Positions 38,838-50,200 of a DNA stretch of 64,000 nucleotides are shown piece by piece (the stretch's first letter is position 1; each line of letters starts with the position of its first letter). The translations under genes were made by a program, and so were the position numbers. This DNA is from Tachypleus tridentatus (Eukaryota > Arthropoda > Merostomata > Xiphosura > Limulidae), in assembly GCF_004210375.1 (NCBI RefSeq), contig NC_134830.1, positions 2,108,001-2,172,000 of the forward strand, in the 5' to 3' direction. The notes below the pieces were generated by a model that was not told where the DNA came from, made no database searches, and saw nothing but the letters and a program-made list of their open reading frames with translations.

Positions 38838-39105
38838 GTACAGTTGTTATATATTAGTGACACAGACAGACAACTATGTAGTTATTTGTAGAAAATGTGG
38901 ATACAGTTGTTATATGTTAGTGAGACAGGTAAACAACTGTACACTCTTTTGTAGGAAATATGGATAAAGTTGAAGGTACACTTCTTGTATATTAGTGAGA
39001 CAATCAGAAAACTGTTCACGTGTTTGTACAGTTGATGTACAGGCTGAAAAATTTATGTATTAGTGAGACAAACAGAAAACTGTGTATTTGTTTGTAGGAT
39101 TATAT
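38838..39105. repeat. 75-bp-unit array, right part
   Basis: Continuation of the array at 35854 after the hAT insertion. The units are diverged (ttagtgacacagacagacaact, aaatgtggatacagttg) and run into the 81-bp array at about 39107. Confidence 0.88.
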
Positions 39106-39106
39106 T

Positions 39107-41545
39107 AAGATTGTTAAATATTGTGCTCTCAGGTGGATGACGTGTAAAACTAGGTGTAATTTCAGATTTACAGGGACTCACCTTATTAATATTGTTAAAT
39201 ATTGTTCTGTCATGTGAGTAACAATTAAAACTGTGTCATTCCGGATTTACAGGGAGTGACGTCATTAGTTATGTTAAATATTGTTCTCTCAGGTGGGTTA
39301 CGTTTAAAACTGGATGTCATTCCAGATTTCCAGTAACTCACATTATTAGTATTATTAAATATTGTTCTGTCTGGTGGGTGATAGTTAAAACTCGATGTCA
39401 TTCCAAATTTCGAGGGGGATTATTAGTATTGTTAAATATTGTTCTCTCAGGTGGGTAACAGTTAAGACTAGATGCCATTGTAGATTTCCAGAGATTCACG
39501 TCATTAGTATTGTTAAATATTTTTCTCTCAGAAGAGTGACAGTTAAAACTGGATGTCATTCCAGGTTTCCAGTAACTCACATTATTAGTATTGTTAAATA
39601 TTGTTCTTTCTGGTGGGTGACAGTTAGAACTCGATGTCATTCCAGATTTCGAGGGACATTATTAGTATTGTTAAATATTTTTGTCTGAGTTTAGTGACAC
39701 TTAAAAATAGGCCTCATTCCATACTTCCAGCGACATCCATTATTCGTGTTGTTAAATATTGTTCCCTCATGTGAGTGACGGTTAAAACTGGGTGTTGTTC
39801 TACATCTCCAGAGACTCAAATCATTAGTATTGTTAAATATTGTTCTTTCTGGTGGGTGACAGTTAGAACTCGATGTCATTCCAGATTTCGAGGGACATTA
39901 TTAGTATTGTTAAATATTGTTGTCTGAGCTTAGTGACACTTAAAAATAGGCCTCATTCCAGACTTCCAGTGACATCATTATTCGTGTTGCTAAATATTGT
40001 TCCCTCATGTGAGTGACGGTTAAAACTGGGTGTCATTCCAGCTTTCCTTGGGCTCACATTATTAGTATTGTTAATATTTTTATTTCTGTTGAGTGACTAT
40101 TAAAACTGGGTGTCATTTTAGATTTTCACAGACTCTTATTATTAGTATATTTAAAAGTTGTTCTCTCAGAAGGATGACGATTAAAACTAGGTGTCATTAA
40201 TGATTTCCAGGGAATCCTAGTGTTACTATTATTAAATATTTTTATCCAGGTGAGTGAAAATTATAACTCGGTTTTATTGCACTTTTCAACGGAGTCAGGT
40301 CATTAGTGCTTTTAAATATTATTCTCCTAGGTGGGTGACGGCTAAATCTGGATTTCATACCATATAAGCAGGGACGCACATTATTAGTATTCTTGAATAT
40401 TGTTATCGCTAGTGAATGACAGTTTAAACTGGATGTCATTTCAGATTTCCAGGAACTTACATTATTAGTATTGTTAAATATTTTTCTCTCAGTCGAGTGA
40501 CAGTTGAAACTGGTAGTCATTCCAGATTTCCCTTAAGTAACGTCATTTGTATTATTAAATATTGTTCTTTCAGGTGAGTGACGTTAAGAACTGAATATCA
40601 TTCCAGCTTTTGAGGGACTCACTTTGTTAATTGTATTGTTAAATATTTTTTCTCAGGTGAGTGATGGTTAAAACTGGATGTTATTCCAGATTTCCAGGGA
40701 CTTGTATTGTTTGTATTGTTAAATATTATTCTCTCAGGTGGATGATAGTTAATAGTGTGTTTCATTTTCGATGTCCAGAGACTCACTTCATTAGTATTGT
40801 TAAATATTGTTCTTTCAGGTGGGTGACAGTTAATACTGTGTTTCATTTCAGATGTTCAGAGACTCACATCATTAGTATTGTTAAATATTGTTCTTTCAGG
40901 TGGGTGACAGTTAATACTGTGTTTCATTTCAGATGTTCAGAGACTCACATCATTAGTATTGTTAAATATTGTTCTCTCAGGTGGGTGACAGTTAATAGTG
41001 TGTTTCATTTTAGATGTCCAGAGACTTACTTCATTAGTATTGTTAAATATTGTTCTCTCAGGTGGGTGACAGTTAATACTGTGTTTCATTTCAGATGTTC
41101 AGAGACTCACATCATTAGTATTGTTAAATATTGTTCTCTCAGTTGGATGACGGTTAAAACTGTTTTTCATTCCAGATTTCCAGGAACTCACCTTATTAGT
41201 ATTGTTAAACATTGTTCCTTTATTTGGGTTATGGTTAAAAGTGGCTGTCATTCAGATTTTCAGGGTCTCGCGTCTTTACTATTGTTCAATATTTTTCTCT
41301 TAGATGGGAGACCGTTCAAACAGGGTTTCATTACAGATTTCCAGGTACTCACAAATTTAATATTGTTAAATATTGTTTTCTCAGATGGTTGACGGCTAAA
41401 TCTCATTGTCCTACAGATTTCCGGGGACTCACATTATTAGTATTGTTAAATATGTTTTCTCAGCTGCATGACAGATAAAACTAGGTGTCATTCCAGATTT
41501 CCTGGTATTCACATTATTAGTATTGTTAAATATTGTACTCTCATA
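39107..41545. repeat. Tandem array, 81-bp unit, about 30 copies
   Basis: The unit contains ttagtattgttaaatattgt, tctctcaggtgggtgacagt, taaaactggatgtcattcca, gatttccagggactcaca. For example, ggtgggtgacagttaatact starts at 40818 and 40899. Copies are moderately diverged, except for about six near-uniform ones at 40740-41130. ORFs up to 243 codons on both strands follow from the 81-bp period. Confidence 0.94.
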
Positions 41546-41734
41546 AATATGTGAAGTTAATCCTACCCCAATCACAATGTCTAGAAATCAATAAAAATTA
41601 ATTTCATGATTGACTCGTAACATATGAAACCCATCTGAACTTTAACTAGATCTTTGTCTGCTAATATTTTAATGCTTTTTTAAATTAGGTCTTTGACTAA
41701 AAACATGCCAACCTTGACTTAAATCTTTGAAAAG

Positions 41735-41892
41735 GCCCAGCATGACCAGGTGGGTTAAGGCATTCGACTCGTAATCTGAGGGTCACAGGTTCAAATCCGC
41801 TATTCATTAGTAAAAGAGTTGACAGTAGGTGGTGATGACTAGCTGTCTTTCTTCCACTGTTAAATTAGAGATGGCTGGTTTCAAAAACAAAG
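41735..41892 (+). mobile_element. tRNA-derived SINE (family 1), internally deleted
   Basis: It starts gcccagcatgaccaggtggg and has box B aggttcaaatcc. It then jumps to the body (gctattcattagtaaaagag, ggtggtgatgactagctgtc) and ends near gagatggctgg. A 13-bp duplication with one mismatch flanks it: aatctttgaaaag at 41722-41734 and aatctttcaaaag at 41893-41905. At about 158 bp, against about 280 for full copies, it is either a deleted old copy or a short subfamily. Confidence 0.88.
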
Positions 41893-42039
41893 AATCTTTC
41901 AAAAGTAAAATATCAACAATAACAGAACTTTAATTAGATTTTAAAGTAGGAACATCTTAACACCAACTAAACAGAAGTTAGATTTTTAACTAGGAACAAG
42001 TAAAAAGTAATTAATTTTTTTAATTAGATCTTTAACTAC

Positions 42040-42560
42040 TATCATCTTAACAACAACTAATATTTAATTACATTTTAATTAGTACCATCTCAATAACTAA
42101 CTACATTGTAATTACACATTTAACTAGTAACATCTGAACCACTAACTAAACTGTAATTAGATCTTTAACTAGTAACATCTCAACCACTAACTAAACTGTA
42201 ATTAGACCTTTAAGAGGTAACATCTGAACCACTAAATAAACATTAATTAAATATTTAACTAGCAACATTTCAACAATAACTAAACTGTAATTAAGTCTTT
42301 AACCAATAACATCTGACACCAACAAAACTGTAATTAGATCTTTGACTATTAACTTTTCAACACTAACTAAACTGTAATTAGATCTTTGACTATTAACTTT
42401 TCAACACTAACTAAACTGTAATTAGATCTTTGACTATTAACTTTTCAACACTAACTATACTGTAATTAGGTCTTTAACTAATAACATCTGACAACCAATA
42501 AAACTATAATTAGATCTTTGACTATTAACTTTTCAGCACTAACTAAACTGTAATTAGATC
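42040..42560. repeat. Degenerate tandem array, about 44-bp unit
   Basis: The unit resembles actaactaaactgtaattag followed by atctttgactattaactttt and caac. About 11 copies; the three around 42330-42450 are nearly identical. Confidence 0.85.
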
Positions 42561-43408
42561 TTAGTTAAAAGTTCTTGTAATGTCTGTAAATATCTATGTA
42601 ATGATTCAGTTAAAAGTTCTTGTAATGTCTATATATATATATTTACTGCCTTAGTTAAAAGTTCTTGTAATGTCTGTATATATCTATTTAATGCCTTAGT
42701 TTAAAGTTCTTGTAATGTCTGTATATATCTATTTAATGCCATAGTTAAAAGTTCTTGTAATGTCTGTATATATATATATTTAATGCCTTAGTTAAAAGTT
42801 CTTGTAATGTCTGTATATATCTATTTAATGCCTTAGTTTAAAGTTCTTGTAATGTCTGTATATATCTATTTAATGCCTTAGTTTAAAGTTCTTGTAATGT
42901 CTGTATATATCTATTTAATGCCTTAGTTTAAAGTTCTTGTAATGTCTGTATATATATCTGTGATGATGTATATATTTAATTACTTAATTAAAAGTTCTTG
43001 TAAAGTGTGTATATGTCTATTTAATGCCTTAGTTAAAAGTTCTTGTAATGTCTGTATATATCTGTTTAATGCCTTAGTTAAAAGTTCTTGTAATGTCTGT
43101 ATATATCTATTTAATGCCTTAGTTAAAAGTTCTTGTGATGTCTGTATATATCTGTGATGATGTATATGTTTAATGCCTTAGTTAAAAGTTCTTGTGATGT
43201 CTGTATATATATCTGTGATGATGTATATATTTAATTCCTTAATTAAAAGTTCTTGTAAAGTGTGTATATATATATTTAATGCCTTAGTTAAAAGTTCTTG
43301 CAATGTCTGTATATATATATTTAATGCCTTAGTTAAAAGTTCTTGCAATGTCTGTATATATATATTTAATGCCTTAGTTAAAAGTTCTTGCAATGTCTGT
43401 ATATATCA
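42561..43408. repeat. Tandem array, 45-bp unit, about 19 copies
   Basis: The unit is ttagttaaaagttcttgtaa, tgtctgtatatatctattta, atgcc. A longer variant with ctgtgatgatgtatatattt occurs near 42950, 43150 and 43215. It lies directly upstream of the transporter gene's first recognisable exons. Confidence 0.93.
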
Positions 43409-43458
43409 TAGGAGTAAGTTTGAAGGTCTTGTTCTTTTTTCTTCTTCTATTTTATTAG

Positions 43459-43500
43459 GCGTCAAAAACGAAAACAGTGGCGTCTAGCAGTTTCACTGAG
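43459..43500 (+). CDS. Candidate upstream exon of the MFSD6-like gene
   Basis: A long pyrimidine tract (ttctttttt, cttcttctattttattag) ends in AG. It is followed by 42 bp and then gtgagaagtg, a good donor. If spliced to the acceptor at 44163/44164, the frame of the transporter stays open back through this exon (RQKRKQWRLAVSL). There is no ATG in it, so either the true start lies still further upstream or this is 5' UTR. It is supported only by splice signals. Confidence 0.35.
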
Positions 43501-43739
43501 GTGAGAAGTGTAACATCTGATTTTATAAGTATTATTAATAAATAATGGTAATTAAAAAATCTGAACCATATCGTAAACAGTGGTGTCATTAACTCGTAAC
43601 TTTAGTTTTATAAGAGAAATTAGTTGTTCCTAATGCTAAGTATAATTAATTCCGCAAGAGAGACAAAGAGAACAGTTTGTGTTACAACTTGACTATAAAT
43701 AAATACAACCTGCCTACGTCTATTCAAGCAATACATTAA

Positions 43740-43860
43740 TGAAACGAACAAGCCAACTTGAAGACGAAAGTCGGAAGACTTTCGAAAGGTCGTCCTCTAC
43801 ACCTGTGTCTCCACAACAGGCAGTTGCCGTCCATTCTACAAAGTTTCATCATGAATCCTC
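43740..43860 (+). repeat. Stem-loop-bearing repeat-like segment
   Basis: More GC-rich than its surroundings. It contains the perfect hairpin gaaagtc-ggaa-gactttc preceded by ttgaagac and followed by gaaaggtcgtcc, then cctgtgtctccacaacaggc with its own cctgt/acagg pairing. It looks like the end of a retroelement. The layout recalls, but does not match, the hammerhead ribozyme core found in Penelope-like elements (the core would need C where there is T). Confidence 0.35.
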
Positions 43861-44173
43861 TGCCTAAACAATGTATTAAAGAACAAATATATATAAATAT
43901 TGAATCACTATTGAGTTTAATTTATCATATTTTTGTGTAAACATTATACCATAGTGTGTGTGTCTATGGTCTTATGTAGGGACGGTGTAAGTGCTATCCC
44001 TACTACCTTGTTTGCATCGCATTTGAAGGATTAATATTAGTCATCTCTATATTTACTTTATTTCTGAAAAAACTTCTTTACTTGTTTAAAAGTCTAGTTA
44101 AATTATTACAGATAATTTTAACTACAGTATTTTTCAACTGGAAATATTTATGTAATTTTTCAGATCTATAACT

Positions 44174-44279
44174 ATGTCTGAAAATAGGTGTACTGTACCC
44201 ACCAGTGTGAGAATTAATCGTAAACAAGCTAAAAGAGCTTTGATACCCCTGAAGATTATTCTTTTCTGCTGGTATGGAG
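44174..44279 (+). CDS. MFSD6-like gene, coding exon 1
   Basis: Encodes MSENRCTVPTSVRINRKQAK onward, with a basic cytosolic N-terminus leading into TM1. The acceptor tttttcag ends at 44163. The donor at 44280 is gtaagt, the consensus. It ends one base into codon 36. Confidence 0.8.
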
Positions 44280-47200
44280 GTAAGTCCTGGTCTATACTCC
44301 TAGTTATATTTATGATCTCTTCACACACTTCCTGGTTACTCTTTCTGTTATGATAGAAGATACCAGCAGATATTCTGCAACAAATCTCGTGATTCCAGTG
44401 TGTAATGTGCTAACAGTTAATATGTATAAGAAACAAACTGTAAAATAGTGATTATTAATATGCTATCACTTAATATGTATTAGAAACAAACTGTAAAATA
44501 GTGATTATTAATATGCTAACAGTTAAAATGTATAAAAAACAAACTGTAAAATAAAGTGATTATTAATATGCTAACAGTTAAAATGTATAAGAAACAAACT
44601 GTAAAATAGTGATTATTAATATGCTAACAGTTAAAATGTATAAGAAACAAACTGTAAAATGGTGATTATTAATATGCTAACAGTTAAATTGTATAAGAAA
44701 CAAACTGTAAAATAAAGTGATTATTAATATGCTAACAGTTAAAATTTATAAGAAACAAACTGTAAAATAAAGTGATTATTAATATGCTAACAGTTAAAAA
44801 GTATAAAAAACAAACTGTAAAATAGTGATTATTAATATGCTAACAGTTAATATGTATAAGAAACAAACTGTAAAATAAAGTGATTATTAACATGCTAACA
44901 GTTAAAATTTATAAGAAACAAACTGTAAAATAAAGTGATTATTAATATGCTAACAGTTAAAATGTATAAGAAACAAACTGTAAAATAGTGATTATTAATA
45001 TGCTAACAGTTAATATGTATAAAAAACAAACTGTAAAATAAAGTGATTATTAACATGCTAACAGTTAAAATTTATAAGAAACAAACTGTAAAATAAAGTG
45101 ATTATTAACATGCTAACAGTTAAAATTTATAAGAAACAAACTGTAAAATAAAGTGATTATCAATATGCTAACAGTTAAAATTTATAAGAAATAAACTGTA
45201 AAATGGTGATTATTAATATGCTAACAGTTAAAATGTATAAGAAACAAACTGTAAAATAAAGTGATTATCAATATGTTAACAGTTAATATGTATAATAAAC
45301 AAACTAAAATAAAGTGATTATTAATATGCTAACAGTTAATATGTATAAGAAACAAAATGTAAAATAAAGTGATTATTAATATGCTAACAGTTAAAATGTA
45401 TAATAAACAAACTGTAAAATAAAGTGATTATTAATATGCTAACAGTTAATTTGTATAAGAAACAAACTGTAAAATAAAGTGATTATTAATATGCTAACAG
45501 TTAAAATGTATAAGAAACAAACTGTAAAATAAAGTGATTATCAATATGCTAACAGTTAAAATGTATAAGAAACAAACTGTAAAATAAAGTGATTATTTGA
45601 ACAACGAGCAAACATTTTATTTATTCTTTGAATGAATGGAAAAACAATTTATGATAACATGTTGGTGTATATATAGATGCAGATGAGCAGGTATCCATGC
45701 TCTGACAACTGTTTGTGGTTTTAGAAACAGCAAGTTCTAATATTGTATTTTTAGTTATACAAACAGATAACGAATTTCCATATGATGAAATTTAATGTGG
45801 TGACATTAACAGGATAACAGGTTCTAATGTTGTAACATTTTACGGTTGTATACAAATATTAACAGATTCTAATGTTGTAACATTTTGTGGTTGTATATAA
45901 AGATTAATAGGTTCTAATGTGGTAATACTAGGTCGTCACAGAAACAGTATAAAATGAAAAAAAAAATATTTACGACTTGGTTTGATTAAGAATACCGATA
46001 TTCCGACCTATTTTTAATTTAGCTATTGACGGTGTTCTGGTATTAAAGCAAAGTCAGTACTTCTTTTAGTAATAGTTACTGGTGATATATCTATAAACTG
46101 ACTGTTATATTGATTTATTCTTTTGAAGCTGCTGCCTGTCTACTTCCCTACCTCACCATTCACATGAAACAGATCGGAATTTCACTTTCAGAAACAGCCT
46201 TGATGTACACAGTCTTACCAGCAACTCAAGTTGTGGGGCCACCTCTTGCGAGTCTAGTTGCTGACAAGATGGGTCACTACACACCTGTTCTTCTAATAGC
46301 TCTAATTGTAACAAGTGTAACCAGTACGGCCTTGTTGTTCGTCCCTCCAGCACCACCATCTCATGAACAACCACCTTCTCTTCACCTTCTGTGTGGGCCT
46401 AACTTTGGTTCTCCCCAGATTATTGTCGACAAGTGCTGGGAGTATGGAGCTTGTGATAGAATTGGTTATAACACAACGTTAGCTGTTCACTTTGTGGACT
46501 GTCTGGTGGATTGCCGAACGTCAGGTTGGGAAAAAGCTCTCGAGTCCATGAACAGTGCTGATCTTTGTTTCAACGACCATCTTGGACAAGTGTGCCATCT
46601 GGTGGAGGTGAATAATACACTTTCGGAAAACTTTACATTCAGTGTCCATCTCACAGAACCAGTCTTCAGTGCAGTAGGACCCTCTTGTATTTACTCTGTC
46701 ATGGCTGTCGAATGGAACAGCAGGCTGTTTCATGAAGTAACTTGTCCAATTATTATGCAAGAGTTTGAAAACACTGATAATTGTACACTGAGGTGCTTGT
46801 TTGACGAGCTGGAAGTACCTGATAACTCAACAATCATATCAGATCACATCTTCAGTGACAAGAAATGTGAGATTAATAGGGGCAGGAGAATGTTAACTTT
46901 GTGGGTATACTTCATTTTAAGAGTTTTATTTCAGATATTTCTTGCCATCTGTTTTAGTCTTTTAGATGCTACAACTTTGGTCATGGTAGGACAATACAGA
47001 GAACATTATGGGCAACAACGTTTCTGGACAATCTTAGCTACAGCCATATTTTCTCCAATCAGTGGCATCCTAATTGATTTAATCAGCAACAAAAATGGAT
47101 ATCCAGACTACTGTCCTGCGTTTTACTTATTTAATGGATTTGCCCTGCTGACAGCACTGATCACGTGGGTTCTGGACATTCCAATGGCTATGCCTTTAAA

Positions 47201-50200
47201 AAATGTAATGAAGAATTTTAAGAAACTATTTCATCTCAGAGAGGTCGTTGTTTTCTTAGGCGTCGTGTTGTTCCTCGGTATGGTATGGGGATTCATCGAA
47301 TCATTCCTTTTTTGGTACCTCCTAGACCTAGGAAGTTCAAAGTATTTGCTAGGCCTAACTTTAACCACGGGAGCTATAATTGGTCTTCCATTTCTTCATA
47401 ACTATAGTGGGCTTGTTAAGAAAATTGGAAAGGTTAACATCTTGATTTTTGCATTTCTCATATATTGTATTCGCTGCATTGGTTATTCGTACATCAACAG
47501 CCCTTGGTGGTGTCTTCTATTTGAAGCTATGGAGGCCTTCACTTATCACCTCATGTGGGGTGCCGTCTCAACGTACAGTGCAACTCTTGTCCCCAAAGGA
47601 CTACTAGCTACAGTACAAGGATGTGTAGGAAGTCTTCACTACGGGCTAGGTAATGTTTACTTTCACCAGAAACCAGAGAGTTAATTCCAATATACATGCA
47701 GAGGTATTCAGTGCAAGATATTCAATCACGCTTACTTTATTATGTTCCAGTATATATGACATGACAACGCAACATATTCTATTCCAATAATTTATTAACT
47801 TACAGTATATTAGGCATGGTAATGCACTATGTTCGGTTACACATACTTTAATATGTTACAGTATATAAGACATGACAATGGAACTAGTTCGGATGCACAT
47901 ACTTTGGTATGTTACAATACATAAGACATCACAATGCAACATGTTCGGATACACATATTTTAAAATGTTACAGCACATAAGACACTAAAATGAAACATGT
48001 TCGGTAAAACATACTTTGTTACGTTAAGAGCATATAAGACATGATAATACATATTCGGTTATTAATCCTTTGTATGTATTATCATGTCTTATATATATAC
48101 AAATACATACATATTCGGTTGTTCATCCTTTGTATGTTACAGTATATAACACATGAGAATACATGTTCGGTTACACATACTTTACTACGATACACTACAT
48201 AACACATGAGAATGTAATATGTTCGTTTATACATCCTTTGATATGTTAGAGTACATAACACATGAGAATGTAATATGTTCGGGTACACATACTTTAATAT
48301 GTTAAGTTACATAAGACATGACAATACAACATGTTTGGTTACACATTTTAATATTTTTCAGTACCTAAGACATGACAATGCAGCAGCATGTTCGGTTACA
48401 CATACTTTATTACAGTGCATACGACATGACAATAAATCATGGTCGGTTACTCATACTTTAACATGTTGCTGTACATAGTACATGACAATACAACATGTTT
48501 GGTTACACATATTTTAGTATGTTACAGTTCATAGGACATATCAATGCAACATCTTCGGTTACACATACTTTAATGTGTTACAGTACCTAAGATATGAGAA
48601 TGCGACCTGTTTGATTACATATACTTTAGTATGTTACAGTATATAAGACATGAGAATGTAACATGATCGGTTACACATACTTTACTGTGTTAGAGTATAA
48701 GAGACATGACAATGCAACAAGTTCGGTTACAGATACTTTAATATGCTACAGCACATAAAACATGACAATGCAACATGTTCGGTTACAGACACTTTAATAT
48801 GTTACAGTACATAAGACATGACAATGCAACATGTTCGGTTACAGATACTTTAATATGTTACAGTACATAAGACATGACAATGCAACATGTTCGGTTACAG
48901 ATACTTTAATATGCTACAGCACATAAAACATGACAATGCAACAAGTTCGGTTACAGATATTTTAATATGATACAGTACATAAGACATGACAATGCAACAT
49001 GTTCGGTTACAGATACTTTAATATGCTACAGCACATAAAACATGACAATGCAACAAGTTCGGTTACAGATACTTTAATATGCTACAGCACATAAAACATG
49101 ACAATGCAACATGTTCGGTTACAGATACTTTAATATGTTACAGTACATAAGACATGACAATGCAACATGTTCGGTTACAGATACTTTAATATGCTACAGC
49201 ACATAAAACATGACAATGCAACAAGTTCGGTTACAGATATTTTAATATGATACAGTACATAAGACATGACAATGCAACATGTTCGGTTACAGATACTTTA
49301 ATATGCTACAGCACATAAAACATGACAATGCAACAAGTTCGGTTACAGATACTTTAATATGCTACAGCACATAAAACATGACAATGCAACATGTTCGGTT
49401 ACAGATACTTTAATATGTTACAGTACATAAGACATGACAATGCAACATGTTCGGTTACAGATACTTTAATATGCTACAGCACATAAAACATGACAATGCA
49501 ACAAGTTCGGTTACAGATATTTTAATATGCTACAGTACATAAGACATGACAATGCAACATGTTCGGTTACAGATACTTTAATATGCTACAGCACATAAAA
49601 CATGACAATGCAACAAGTTCGGTTACAGATACTTTAATATGCTACAGCACATAAAACATGACAATGCAACATGTTCGGTTACAGATACTTTAATATGTTA
49701 CAGTACATAAGACATGACAATGCAACATGTTCGGTTACAGATACTTTAATATGTTACAGTACATAAGACATGACAATGCAACATGTTCGGTTACAGATAT
49801 TTTAATATGCTACAGCACATAAAACATGACAATGCAACATGTTCGGTTACAGATACTTTAATATGTTACAGTACATAAGACATGACAATGCAACATGTTC
49901 GGTTACAGATACTTTAATATGCTACAGCACATAAAACATGACAATGCAACAAGTTCGGTTACAGATATTTTAATATGCTACAGTACATAAGACATGACAA
50001 TGCAACATGTTCGGTTACAGATACTTTAATATGCTACAGCACATAAAACATGACAATGCAACAAGTTCGGTTACAGATACTTTAATATGCTACAGCACAT
50101 AAAACATGACAATGCAACATGTTCGGTTACAGATACTTTAATATGTTACAGTACATAAGACATGACAATGCAACATGTTCGGTTACAGATACTTTAATAT

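Noticed and set aside
40661-41392. 243-codon frame
   Set aside because: It runs through the 81-bp array, with overlapping open frames on the minus strand. No start context or domain.
5280-41892. Functional tRNA genes
   Set aside because: The tRNA-like heads are parts of SINEs with bodies, tails and target duplications, and their arms are mispaired in several copies.
47650-47684. Transporter ending at 47684 in a single exon
   Set aside because: The frame passes a good donor at 47650, and the conserved C-terminal membrane segments continue in phase in exons 3 and 4.
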